64,000 bases of DNA from Flavobacterium johnsoniae (GTDB lineage: Bacteria > Bacteroidota > Bacteroidia > Flavobacteriales > Flavobacteriaceae): contig NZ_CP103794.1 in NCBI RefSeq assembly GCF_030388325.1, positions 4,464,001 to 4,528,000 on the forward strand, in the 5' to 3' direction. The notes under the pieces were generated by a model. That model worked only from the letters and a program-made list of their open reading frames with translations, ran no database searches and had not been told where the DNA came from. The first letter of the stretch is position 1. Each line of letters opens with the position of its first letter. Shown piece by piece: positions 45,798 to 53,876 of this stretch. A program made the position numbers and the translations under genes.

Positions 45798-46370
45798 ATG
45801 AAACAACTAATTACGCTAACATTTTTTTTATTAACCTTTACCGCATTTGCCCAAAAACAAAAACCATGTGAATACAGTGTAAATGTAAATGATTCGATTG
45901 GATCTTATAAAGTGACAAACGAATACTTAATAAGTGAAAAATATTTTGGAGGAAGCTTCAATTATATTTTCTTCTCTTTAGCTCAAACTGACGGTTTGCC
46001 AACGCTTAATCTGCAATCTATTCAGAAAAGTAAAGATTTTATTAAAGCCAATTGTTTTGATAAAAATTCGAAAATCTTCCTTCAATTAGAAAACGGAAAG
46101 ATTGTTACGCTAATGCACATTAATCAAGAAAGCTGTGGTACATTGGTTCACGACGACAAAGGCTATGACAATCGTATAAACACTGGAGTTTTTATGTTTC
46201 TGAAGGATAATTTTGAAGAATTGAAAAAATCTCCAATTTCGATTATGCGAATAAAATATCTTACGAACGTAGAAGATTACATTGTAAAACGTGAACTAAC
46301 TTCGGAGTTAACGGGTAAAGTTACAAACCCGAATACTTATTTTATGGAAAATATTAGATGCGTTGAGTAA
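45798..46370 (+). CDS. Secreted protein of unknown function
   Basis: A 190-residue protein with a signal peptide (cleavage after TAFAQ). The mature part has four cysteines (in PCEYSV, ANCFDK, ESCGTL and IRCVE), suggesting two disulfides, and mixed alpha/beta sequence. It follows the methyltransferase gene by 3 bp and abuts the convergent VanX-like gene with no spacer. No family recognised. Confidence 0.75.
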   Translation: MKQLITLTFFLLTFTAFAQKQKPCEYSVNVNDSIGSYKVTNEYLISEKYFGGSFNYIFFSLAQTDGLPTLNLQSIQKSKDFIKANCFDKNSKIFLQLENGKIVTLMHINQESCGTLVHDDKGYDNRINTGVFMFLKDNFEELKKSPISIMRIKYLTNVEDYIVKRELTSELTGKVTNPNTYFMENIRCVE

Positions 46371-47021
46371 TCAATCGCATTTCCATTTTTCGTTGGCAAC
46401 TTTATCTTTTAAACCCGTTTTTAAGTTATAGTGCCACCATTCAGAATCAAATGAATTAAAACCATTTTTGATCATAGTTTTTTTCAAATATGCTCTTTTA
46501 GCAAGAATTTGTTTTGAAAGCTGTTTGAAATTATGACTTGCCTGAATTCCGAAAAAATCGAAAGAAGTTCCCATATCTACTTCTTTTCCAGTTATATCGA
46601 CTAAAGAAATATCAACGGCTCCTCCTCTATTATGGATGGAGCCTTTTTTTGGATCTGCCACATATTCTGGATTTGATACAATCTCCCACATCTTTTTCTG
46701 AATATCTAAAGGTCTGTAACAATCAAATAATTTAATTCTGTATCCTTTTTTCAAAAAATCATTATTGGCTGCTATAAGCGCTTTTACGGTCTTTAAACGC
46801 AGCATACATTCTGCACAATCGTAAACTTTCGCCTTCAGGAAATTGTCTTCGGTTGCGTATTTCATATCGTAAATAAAATCGTTGCTATAATCTCGTAAGT
46901 TTACAAATGTTGTGTCTGAAATTTGTGCAGTAGACTCTTCATCTGTATACGCTTCATTTTGCGCTTGTAATGATGTAAAACAGAAAAGAAGACCGAATAT
47001 TATTTTTGAAAAACAATTCAT
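46371..47021 (-). CDS. D-alanyl-D-alanine dipeptidase, VanX/DdpX type (peptidase M15D)
   Basis: A 216-residue secreted enzyme (signal peptide to about 20, SLQAQ). Zinc ligands and catalytic residues are in SIHNRGGAVDISLVD (H and D) and SEWWHYN (E and H), with YDCAECMLR upstream and the Arg-containing LFDCYRP. It cleaves D-Ala-D-Ala. In environmental bacteria without VanH or VanA neighbours it is used for peptidoglycan recycling or nutrition rather than glycopeptide resistance; no van genes are nearby. Its stop abuts the stop of the convergent gene. Confidence 0.88.
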   Translation of the reverse strand: MNCFSKIIFGLLFCFTSLQAQNEAYTDEESTAQISDTTFVNLRDYSNDFIYDMKYATEDNFLKAKVYDCAECMLRLKTVKALIAANNDFLKKGYRIKLFDCYRPLDIQKKMWEIVSNPEYVADPKKGSIHNRGGAVDISLVDITGKEVDMGTSFDFFGIQASHNFKQLSKQILAKRAYLKKTMIKNGFNSFDSEWWHYNLKTGLKDKVANEKWKCD

Positions 47022-47228
47022 TGCTAGATAATTTTAAAAAATTGAAATTAAGCAAAAAATCTCAAAACTGCCTCTACATTTGCTTCTTCTTTCGATTTAA
47101 AATTTATAATAATTAGTCTCTATAAACGTCTTAAATTCCTTTCAAAACAAACATAATTTTAATATCTTTATAAAAATTAGACCGTTATGACTTTATAATT
47201 TTATTATTAATTCTAAAAATCAATTATT

Positions 47229-47744
47229 ATGAATTGCAGAGCCAAATACATTTCTCTAGTTCTATTAAGCACTTTTATCTTTATTTCCTGCAAAAAAGAA
47301 ATTATAAAAAGTGTTCCTACCACAGATTCTACTTCTATAAAAACAGAAGCTTTAAAAACAGATAGTACGGTTTTAAATCCGATTGATTCTTTATACACTT
47401 TAGTAGATAAAAGCGTCATTGGTACGCAATTTTTAACCAAAAGCAGTTTGGCTCCGAGAATAAAAAAATTGTTAGGATCGGATTATGAAGAAATGGTTAA
47501 AAATTGGAATACAGAAACTCCTTTTGAAAAACAGGAAAATATACTTCACGCTTGGGGATGCAAACAGCATGACTGTAATTCGTATTCTTATGATTTATAT
47601 ATTGATGTAAAAAACAACAAAATAAATGTTTACAAATTTGCCGAATCTAAACTAACCGTTTTTAAAGAAGATAATTTTGACATCGAAATTAAAGATGGGC
47701 TTTTAAAAGATTTAAATATTAAGAAAGAGGATATTAAGAAGTAA
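47229..47744 (+). CDS. Lipoprotein with an Ivy-like CKxHDC motif, possible lysozyme inhibitor
   Basis: A 171-residue lipoprotein (FIFISCKK, lipidated C21). After a Ser/Thr/Lys-rich linker (25-55) the compact domain contains HAWGCKQHDCNS (C111, H114, C116) followed by YDLYIDVKNNKINVYKF. Ivy, the inhibitor of vertebrate (C-type) lysozyme, carries a conserved CKPHDC loop that plugs the lysozyme active site, followed by strands of this kind. The match is one short motif plus order, so this is a reasoned guess. Envelope location and a VanX-like neighbour fit a role around peptidoglycan. Confidence 0.6.
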   Translation: MNCRAKYISLVLLSTFIFISCKKEIIKSVPTTDSTSIKTEALKTDSTVLNPIDSLYTLVDKSVIGTQFLTKSSLAPRIKKLLGSDYEEMVKNWNTETPFEKQENILHAWGCKQHDCNSYSYDLYIDVKNNKINVYKFAESKLTVFKEDNFDIEIKDGLLKDLNIKKEDIKK

Positions 47745-47873
47745 TTGATAATTGATAATTGATAATTGATAATTGATAATTGTTAATTGATAATTGATAA
47801 TTGATAATTGTTAATTGATAATTGTTAATTGATAATTGTTAATTGATAATTGTTAATTGATAATTGTTAATTG
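47743..47873. repeat. 7-bp tandem repeat (TTGATAA/TTGTTAA), about 18-19 units
   Basis: The unit TTGATAA repeats in phase from the end of the Ivy-like gene to 2 bp before the stop of the convergent desaturase gene. After the first units the variant TTGTTAA alternates with TTGATAA, giving a 14-bp higher-order period in the second half. The array is almost pure A+T with one G per unit. Confidence 0.95.
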
Positions 47874-47874
47874 T

Positions 47875-48978
47875 TTAAATCTCTCCTGTCATCAAAATAT
47901 TTTCTTTTAAACCTTTGTTTTTAAGCATTCTGAAATGAGATCTTACTGCGTGATAAAACGGATATGATGTATATGGTAAATCATACTCTTTTGCGTAACG
48001 TCTAATAATTGGTGTTATATACGGATAATATGTGTGTCCGACGCCTGGGAAAAGATGATGCGCAACATGATGGGTAAATCCGCCGTATAAGAAATTTGCT
48101 AGTTTACTTTCTGTGCTAAAATCTTTCGTTACAATCATTTGATGCATTGCCCATGTTGCGGAGAGATTCCCATCTTTATCTGTATTCGGAAAATTGGCAT
48201 CTTCGTCTACGTGAGTTGAAACTAACGCCACAACACCAAGTGCGCTTCCGCACATATGCAAACTTAACCAAGCTAAAAGAACTGTATACCAAGGCTGGTT
48301 TAAAAAGATCATTGGTATAAAAAGCAAATAAATGAGATTAATAATTTTTGCGGCAAATAATCGGTAAACTTCTTGTCTTGGAATTTCCTCTACGACCTTT
48401 TTTACATAATTGTCTTTCTTGCCAAAAAAGTCTTTAAAGTCACGAATATAAATCCAATTTAAGCTATAAAGCGGATAAATAAACCACATGTAAATATGTT
48501 GGTATTTATGATAATCGAATAATGGACTATTGGGGAAAATTCTAATAATATTGCTTTGTTTAATGTCAATATCCCAATCTGGCACATTTGGATAGGCATG
48601 ATGCAGTCCGATATGTCTTCTCATCCAAAGCCAATGATTACTGCCAAAAAGTTCTAAAACATATAAAAACCATTGATTATGTTTTGATTTTTTAAATAAA
48701 GCTCCGTGTGCGGCGTCATGAAAGGCATTTATAAATAAGACAATCATGGTAATACCAGACAGAATATAAAAAAGAAACAATAAAGGAGTTTTATTCCCAA
48801 AAATCAAAATACAGGCATAAAACAAAAAGAAAGCGGCAAGAAGTCCTAAAGACTTCACTACATTCAACAGGTACAAAGAAGATTTTTTTAAGACCGTTTC
48901 ATTAACTTCTAAACGCATCTTTTTAAAAAAATCATCCGTTCCGGCTTTAAGATAAACCGGTCGTTTTAACTTTTCCAT
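47875..48978 (-). CDS. Membrane fatty acid desaturase
   Basis: A 367-residue membrane protein with three histidine boxes of the di-iron desaturase family: HDAAHGALF (about 108-116), HIGLHHAYP (about 142-150) and HHVAHHLFPGV (about 309-319). Four membrane helices lie in two pairs around them. It introduces a double bond into acyl chains with O2 and an electron donor. It is similar in size to acyl-lipid delta-type desaturases of Bacteroidota; regiospecificity cannot be read. Monocistronic; the 3' side runs into the 7-bp repeat array. Confidence 0.88.
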   Translation of the reverse strand: MEKLKRPVYLKAGTDDFFKKMRLEVNETVLKKSSLYLLNVVKSLGLLAAFFLFYACILIFGNKTPLLFLFYILSGITMIVLFINAFHDAAHGALFKKSKHNQWFLYVLELFGSNHWLWMRRHIGLHHAYPNVPDWDIDIKQSNIIRIFPNSPLFDYHKYQHIYMWFIYPLYSLNWIYIRDFKDFFGKKDNYVKKVVEEIPRQEVYRLFAAKIINLIYLLFIPMIFLNQPWYTVLLAWLSLHMCGSALGVVALVSTHVDEDANFPNTDKDGNLSATWAMHQMIVTKDFSTESKLANFLYGGFTHHVAHHLFPGVGHTYYPYITPIIRRYAKEYDLPYTSYPFYHAVRSHFRMLKNKGLKENILMTGEI

Positions 48979-49071
48979 ATAGTTATAGCTAGAAATTGTT
49001 TAACCCAAATTTAATAAAAAAAAGCTTAAAATATTAAAATTCACATATTTAACAATATCATTTTAAAACAG

Positions 49072-49097
49072 AAAGCCACTCATTTTAGAGTGGCTTT
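49072..49097 (-). terminator. Terminator after the HTH regulator gene
   Basis: AAAGCCACTC (49072-49081) pairs with GAGTGGCTTT (49088-49097). It lies 50 bp after the stop at 49147; the T-tail is weak (CTGTTTT). Confidence 0.7.
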
Positions 49098-49146
49098 TGT
49101 GATTCATTAATTGGTAAGTTTGTTTGATATTTTTGGAAAATTATAA

Positions 49147-49479
49147 TTATTCCTCAAATTTCTTTTCTGCTAAGCGCAATCGAATATTATGAATACGACC
49201 TTCGATTTCTTCCAAATCATTCAGAATATTTCTTTTTTCATAAACTGCGCCAGCTTCGTTAACCATATTTTGCTCTTTTTCTGGAGCAAATAGATCATTT
49301 AAATCTACATCTGGAAAATTTTTACTTAAACTAATAATAAATTCAGAACCAATATTAGCTGTACCATGTAAATATCTTCCAATCATTGCTGGGCTAAATC
49401 CTAAAATTGCCCCTACCTCTTTTTGCTTTAATCCTTTAGCTTTAAAGAATTTGCTTAGTTTTTCGTTGTACATCATCAT
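49147..49479 (-). CDS. XRE-family helix-turn-helix regulator
   Basis: A 110-residue protein with an N-terminal HTH_3 domain (about 6-60: LKQKEVGAILGFSPAMIGRYLHG is the helix-turn-helix, shortened) and a C-terminal coiled coil (about 75-108). It probably binds DNA as a dimer. Three Met codons open the frame (49479, 49476, 49473) and the exact start is uncertain. It is divergent from two small genes with a 121-bp shared intergenic region that holds AAATGTA and TACATTT as possible inverted half-sites. Target unknown. Confidence 0.85.
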   Translation of the reverse strand: MMMYNEKLSKFFKAKGLKQKEVGAILGFSPAMIGRYLHGTANIGSEFIISLSKNFPDVDLNDLFAPEKEQNMVNEAGAVYEKRNILNDLEEIEGRIHNIRLRLAEKKFEE

Positions 49480-49600
49480 TTAAATTCAACACAAAATGTA
49501 GTCATAATATATTTTTTAACATAAAAAATACTAATAAAATATAATATTATTCTTACATTTACATTAAATATGGAAATATTAAGTTATAAACTGCAAATAT

Positions 49601-49870
49601 ATGTCAAAATTAATCAATAATACAGATTTTAAAGAAGATAATTCTCACAATCAAAAAGCTTATGAATTTATTAACAAGCATTTACCTTCTACGTATGTTG
49701 ACTTAACTATTAATCGTTTAGTTGAAAAAGGACACACTGCTCCTAGCAAAGCTTTAATTAGAAACGTAAAAAATAGAACTATACTTAGAAATGATATTTT
49801 ACTTGCTTTAGTAGAAGTTGCAAATGAAAATAAACAGGCTATCGAGAGAATTAATTTTTTGATTTCTTAA
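49601..49870 (+). CDS. Small protein of unknown function, possible DNA-binding
   Basis: An 89-residue soluble protein. Residues 30-80 (TYVDLTINRLVEKGHT, then SKALIRNVKNRTILRNDILLALVEVANEN) resemble small Bacteroidota proteins in which a helix-turn-helix is followed by a NxxILxAL helix, so it may be a second DNA-binding protein. It is divergent from the XRE regulator and 36 bp upstream of another small gene. No named family is certain. Confidence 0.7.
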   Translation: MSKLINNTDFKEDNSHNQKAYEFINKHLPSTYVDLTINRLVEKGHTAPSKALIRNVKNRTILRNDILLALVEVANENKQAIERINFLIS

Positions 49871-49906
49871 TTCAAATTCAATCTATAATAAAAACTTCAG
49901 CATATT

Positions 49907-50098
49907 ATGCATAATCAAACCACTACAGAATTTAACGATAAATTTCCAGAGAAGGAAAAAGACTCAAATTTTGAACAAAATATGATAGTACCTACTACAG
50001 ATTCTTTTTATCTGTACGGAATGACTTTTGAACAATATCAAGAAGGAAAAGAAATTCATTCTAAATACTTTGATCAGTTGAAGAATTTAGTCAATTAA
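49907..50098 (+). CDS. Very small protein of unknown function
   Basis: A 63-residue acidic and polar protein, no signal or membrane segment, with a helical C-terminal half (LYGMTFEQYQEGKEIHSKYF). It follows the 89-residue gene by 36 bp in the same direction and is likely co-transcribed. The ATG is preceded by CATATTATG. No family recognised. Confidence 0.55.
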   Translation: MHNQTTTEFNDKFPEKEKDSNFEQNMIVPTTDSFYLYGMTFEQYQEGKEIHSKYFDQLKNLVN

Positions 50099-50129
50099 AG
50101 TTTCCAGAATTATTCAATTTATAAAGACC

Positions 50130-50951
50130 TTAAAATATACCCATACCTTCAGGTTTAATTGTAAATCCGAGGCGAATCATACTTTTGTGTTCCTGATAAT
50201 CAATTAAACTTTCTGTATATCCGACGAACCATTGTAACGTTACATAGTAGTTTTCTTCTTTGTAAGGTCTCCAATTTAATTGTGTCTGCAGCGAACCATA
50301 ATTAATTAGCCCGCTTCCTTTTCTAAAAAGAACATCGGCGCTCCAACGACCTGGTTTTATTTGGTAAGTTGCACTTGCTTCGCCATATCCAACATATTTT
50401 GTTAGTTCTGGATTATCTTCTTTATCAACTAAAGGAATCCATCCTCTAATACCGACAGTCCATCTTGGTGAAACTTGCGATTTTAATGAAAATGCCAACA
50501 TATTCCATGTTCTCGAATAAATGGAGTCTCTTCCATTAGATTCGTGTTCAAACGAAATTGTGCCATAAGTAAGTCTTCCGCCTTTGAGATAGAAAGGACG
50601 CACCATTGCAACTCCAGGATTAAAGTTTATTTCAGAAAATGGTTTTGAACTTGCGTAAATATCCCAAAAAGCTTTCTGTGTATACATTAAGTACGGAAAG
50701 AAACCTCCCAAAATTGGTTTTGAGTTTAATCTAAGCTTAAAACTAACTTGATATTTGACGTCGGCAGAATTTCGTGTAATAGGTTCATCTAGCGGCACTC
50801 CAGTTAGGAAATAATTGTCTCGATGTACTGAAAAACTGTTTTCTTTTAATAAAGAATCTGCTGCTCTAAAGTTTTTTTTCTCTTCTACAATTTGAGAATT
50901 AGATTGTATTGAATATAAAATAAGGAAAATTAATATCGATTTTAAACGCAT
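50130..50951 (-). CDS. pldA: Outer membrane phospholipase A
   Basis: A 273-residue protein with a signal peptide (cleavage after SNSQ) and a 12-strand beta-barrel pattern ending LGFTIKPEGMGIF. The active-site motif is FEHESNGRDSIYSRTWN, which matches the His-x-Ser-Asn-Gly and following Ser/Asn of OMPLA (catalytic H, S, N). The YPYLMYTQKAFWDIY-like strand before it is also typical. OMPLA hydrolyses phospholipids that reach the outer leaflet and acts as a calcium-dependent dimer. Monocistronic. Confidence 0.87.
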   Translation of the reverse strand: MRLKSILIFLILYSIQSNSQIVEEKKNFRAADSLLKENSFSVHRDNYFLTGVPLDEPITRNSADVKYQVSFKLRLNSKPILGGFFPYLMYTQKAFWDIYASSKPFSEINFNPGVAMVRPFYLKGGRLTYGTISFEHESNGRDSIYSRTWNMLAFSLKSQVSPRWTVGIRGWIPLVDKEDNPELTKYVGYGEASATYQIKPGRWSADVLFRKGSGLINYGSLQTQLNWRPYKEENYYVTLQWFVGYTESLIDYQEHKSMIRLGFTIKPEGMGIF

Positions 50952-51085
50952 TATTACTTGTGATTTAGGGTTTTATTTAAAGCCTTTTACACTAAGTTAC
51001 GTTTTTTTAGTATTCAATAAAAAATATTTTAAATTTCGATTCCAAATTTTATAATTGGAAATCTATTTTCAATAAAAACAAAAAA

Positions 51086-51102
51086 CCACTCAAAATGAGT
51101 GG
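51086..51102 (-). terminator. Terminator after the 51141 gene
   Basis: CCACTC (51086-51091) pairs with GAGTGG (51097-51102), flanked by A and T runs. On the minus strand a T-run follows. Confidence 0.75.
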
Positions 51103-51140
51103 CTTTATTTAAATTTATATAAGAAATGCTTATAAATGAT

Positions 51141-51590
51141 TTACATCATAAAAAACAAAGCTCTTTGAAGAACTTCAAGCTGTTTTTGCTGCATTTGTGA
51201 CTTTCCGAAGGTTTTGTTGGATATTTTTGGAATTAAACTAGAAGATTTAAAATAGCTTCTTAAATCCTGAAAAATCTCAGTTTTACTTTTTGATGCATCA
51301 ATCAAAATTAGATCTTTAATTTCTTCTATCATAGATAAACTATTGTAGAGATGTTTACTAAATAAACAAACCATAAAATTTGTATTTATTCCTTCTAACT
51401 CAAAGAAGTCCAATAGTTCAGAGTATTCGTAAACTACAAATACAGAATGATCGTAAGCATTTGACTTTTTTTCGTTTTCTAATAAAAATGAATCCTCAGA
51501 AAATTCAAATTCATCTTTAAATTTTCTTTTGAACATTTTTAAAAAAATCCCCTTATTATCACGAACCAGAACTCTTTCTTTATTGACCAT
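51141..51590 (-). CDS. Protein of unknown function, possible degenerate receiver-like domain
   Basis: A 149-residue soluble protein. Its order of strands and helices (RVLVRDNKGIFLKMFKRKF, then HSVFVVYEYSELLDFFEL, then FMVCLFSKHLYNSL, then DLILIDASKSKTEIF) resembles a response-regulator receiver, but the conserved acidic pocket, phospho-acceptor Asp and Lys are missing. The C terminus is basic and Gln-rich. It lies between pldA and the polysaccharide locus on the same strand as the latter, across a 614-bp gap. Any regulatory role is a guess. Confidence 0.7.
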   Translation of the reverse strand: MVNKERVLVRDNKGIFLKMFKRKFKDEFEFSEDSFLLENEKKSNAYDHSVFVVYEYSELLDFFELEGINTNFMVCLFSKHLYNSLSMIEEIKDLILIDASKSKTEIFQDLRSYFKSSSLIPKISNKTFGKSQMQQKQLEVLQRALFFMM

Positions 51591-51682
51591 CTCTTAAAAC
51601 AAATTATATTTTAATGATAAACACCCCGTTATATATTCCGCGTATATTAATTATACCGGAATTTGATTATGAAAAAAACAAA

Positions 51683-51711
51683 GCTTTAGCTATTTTGAAA
51701 AATAGCAAAGC
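51683..51711 (-). terminator. Likely terminator of the polysaccharide operon
   Basis: GCTTT-A-GCTATTTT and AAAATAGC-AAAGC form a hairpin with a one-base bulge. On the minus strand it is followed by GTTTTTTTC. It is about 500 bp after the last gene of the locus, so a long 3' untranslated region or a separate small RNA would precede it. Confidence 0.6.
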
Positions 51712-51982
51712 CTATAGTAATCTTAGTCTGAATTTTTACTAGAATAATGTAAAAAACCAAACGAATAGATTCTATAAAAAAATACCAAAAACAGAAGGGG
51801 CTATTATTTATCGCTAAAAGGGACTTTTATTGATACAAATCGAATAAAAGTGATTAGGCAACGTATAACAAGGAAAGAGTCTGCAGGATTAAAGATTTGC
51901 TAAAAAATCTAAAAAAAGAGACTAAAAATGGAAGATTTTGGAGAGCTTCGAATTAATGGGCGACAACTTTTGCACTACGACC

Positions 51983-52034
51983 AAATCTAAAAGGGATAAG
52001 CCCGATATTTTTCGAGCTAATTCCTTTTAGATTT
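51983..52034. other. 52-nt near-symmetrical hairpin, possible structured RNA
   Basis: Positions 51983-52005 and 52012-52034 pair over 23 positions: 20 Watson-Crick, one G-U if transcribed from the plus strand, and two internal mismatches (A-A, C-A), with a 6-nt loop TATTTT. No T-run follows on either strand, so it is not an ordinary terminator. The outer arm AAATCTAAAAGG/CCTTTTAGATTT is perfect. Confidence 0.65.
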
Positions 52035-52204
52035 AATCATAAAATCGTCTAAACTTTTGGATGTATTCTATTTTTACTCAATCAAAAAATGAGAGTAAAA
52101 ATTCAAAAAGTAAATATTTTTTATTTCACTTCACTAAAAAGCACACTTATTAGATTTAACTTAATTAATAAGCGTACAAAGGAAAAATCTAAATATATAC
52201 AGTC

Positions 52205-52408
52205 TTAAACACCAACATTGTAATTTTGAGTTTCTGACGGACTCAAAGTTTTCAATTTTTTGATTTTGTCATTCAATTTTAAAATTCGATCCAATTGTTT
52301 TTGTTGGATTGTGTATTTAGTATAATATTTATACCATTCTTTTCCGATAAAAAAGGTTGTAACAGAAACTCCTGTAAGTAAACCGATTAAGTAATTAGTT
52401 ATGTCCAT
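52205..52408 (-). CDS. Small membrane protein at the end of the polysaccharide locus
   Basis: A 67-residue protein with one membrane helix (about residues 5-22, LIGLLTGVSVTTFFIG) and a basic, heptad-patterned cytoplasmic tail (QQKQLDRILKLNDKIKKLK). It lies 67 bp after the glycosylphosphotransferase gene on the same strand. No family recognised; it may associate with the enzymes of the locus, but that is only position. Confidence 0.65.
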   Translation of the reverse strand: MDITNYLIGLLTGVSVTTFFIGKEWYKYYTKYTIQQKQLDRILKLNDKIKKLKTLSPSETQNYNVGV

Positions 52409-52475
52409 GATTCTATTAGTTTTATTAGTTTATTTTTTAAAGTTATTTTGAGTTTATTTTTAAGTTCATTATTTA

Positions 52476-53876
52476 TTAAAAGGCGTTTTTATCTCCTTTT
52501 AAGGTTACAATTACAGTTAAGAAGCAAATTTTAATATCTTTTATTAAGCTCCATCGCTGAACATATTCAATATCTGTTGTTACGCGTCGTTTCATATCAG
52601 ATACTTTTTTTGTTTCTCCGCGCAGACCCGAAACTTGAGCTAAACCTGTAATTCCAGGTTTAACAAAATGACGAACCATAAAATTATTGATGTGGTCGTT
52701 ATAGTCTGACGTATGTTTAATCATGTGAGGACGAGGTCCTACTACACTCATATTTCCAATCAAAACATTAAAGAACTGCGGCATTTCATCTAAGCTTGTG
52801 CGACGGATAAACTTCCCTATCGGTGTTACCCTACTGTCGCCTTTTTGAGCTTGTTGCGCTTCATTTGCATTATTAACGTACATGCTTCTAAATTTATAAC
52901 ACCAAAAGCTCTGATTCTTTTTTCCGGTTCTCATTTGTTTGAATAAAACTGGTCCTGGACTTTGTTTTTTAATGATAATCGCCAACAAAGGATATAACCA
53001 AGACAAGACGAAAACAATAACCAAAATGCTGAAAACTAGATCAAATATTCTCTTTGCTAATCTGTTATATGCATTCTGCAAAGGTTCAAAACGAGGTTTT
53101 ATAACATGAAAATTATTTAAATGGCTTGAGTTGAAATGCTTTTTTGAAATAGACGAAAAATCCGGCACAAATTTCAAACGCATACAATGTTTATCTCCTA
53201 GCTCAAAAAAATCATTCAGATCTGAAATAAAATCAGGTTTAGAAACAATGTATAATTCATTAATATTATCTCTCGATGCTTTATCAATTCCTGCACAAAG
53301 TGCTAAAGAAAAATCTTCATTGTTGGTGTATTCTTCAGATGAATTTTCATTTAGAATACCAACAAAATTGATAAAGAACGAATTGCTTTCTAGATGAGAG
53401 GCTAATTCAATACTTGTCTTATTAAAGCCCCAAATTGCAACTGTATATTGTCTAAAAACCCATCCTTTGATCTTTCCTATAACTAATGTGAAAAGAATTC
53501 TGGATAACAAAAAGTAAGACAATAAGAAGCTTAATTGGATCAAATTGGCTTTGGTTCCGAAGAAATACAAAACATCATCTTGAAAGATGAAAATGTATCC
53601 GTGCCATAAAACTCTTTGTGTAAAGAATGCACGCCAGCTGTTTCTAAAAAATTCATCTAAACTGAAAAGAACGTCTACTCTATATAATTGAAAATAAGTA
53701 ACTGAGAACAACCAGCTTAGAATTGTAATAGGAATCATTTTATTTACAAATAAAGTATTCCAACCTACTTTCTCTTCAATCGCAAAATTCAAAAATATTA
53801 TTGTGCCAAACACCATCGCAATCATATCGGCAATAGCACAACACATTATGAAGGTAAATTTATGTCTGTTTCGCAT
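52476..53876 (-). CDS. Exopolysaccharide polyprenyl glycosylphosphotransferase, WcaJ-like
   Basis: A 466-residue membrane protein: four N-terminal helices, a CoA-binding-like Rossmann segment (about 145-255), a fifth helix and the catalytic sugar transferase domain (from about 275) with SPGPVLFKQMRTGKKNQSF, YKFRSM, TSLDEMPQFFNVLIGNMSVVGPRP and KPGITGLAQVSGLRG. It loads the first sugar phosphate onto undecaprenyl phosphate to start repeat-unit synthesis. Its start overlaps the VanZ-like gene by 17 bp, so they are translationally linked. Confidence 0.93.
   Translation of the reverse strand: MRNRHKFTFIMCCAIADMIAMVFGTIIFLNFAIEEKVGWNTLFVNKMIPITILSWLFSVTYFQLYRVDVLFSLDEFFRNSWRAFFTQRVLWHGYIFIFQDDVLYFFGTKANLIQLSFLLSYFLLSRILFTLVIGKIKGWVFRQYTVAIWGFNKTSIELASHLESNSFFINFVGILNENSSEEYTNNEDFSLALCAGIDKASRDNINELYIVSKPDFISDLNDFFELGDKHCMRLKFVPDFSSISKKHFNSSHLNNFHVIKPRFEPLQNAYNRLAKRIFDLVFSILVIVFVLSWLYPLLAIIIKKQSPGPVLFKQMRTGKKNQSFWCYKFRSMYVNNANEAQQAQKGDSRVTPIGKFIRRTSLDEMPQFFNVLIGNMSVVGPRPHMIKHTSDYNDHINNFMVRHFVKPGITGLAQVSGLRGETKKVSDMKRRVTTDIEYVQRWSLIKDIKICFLTVIVTLKGDKNAF

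Larger units (their letters stand above)
51591..52204. other. 614-bp gap at the 3' end of the polysaccharide locus
   Basis: The gap contains a terminator-like hairpin (51683-51711), a 52-nt hairpin (51983-52034) and only short open frames. A 20-codon frame at 51928-51990 has an ATG after AAAAA and ends inside the large hairpin; no support for translation. The base composition is less extreme than in most gaps of the window, which suggests function. Confidence 0.6.

Noticed and set aside
46371..47021. Vancomycin resistance determinant (VanX plus VanZ-like at 53860)
   Set aside because: No VanH, VanA or VanRS genes nearby; the two genes are 7 kb apart in different contexts.
47743..47873. CRISPR array
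   Set aside because: The repeat is 7 bp, runs without spacers, and no cas gene is near.
49147..50098. Prophage boundary
   Set aside because: An HTH gene and two small genes alone; no integrase, attachment-site duplication or phage structural gene.
51928..51990. 20-codon leader peptide ORF before the 52-nt hairpin
   Set aside because: No ribosome-binding signal, no run of one amino acid, and no gene downstream on that strand.
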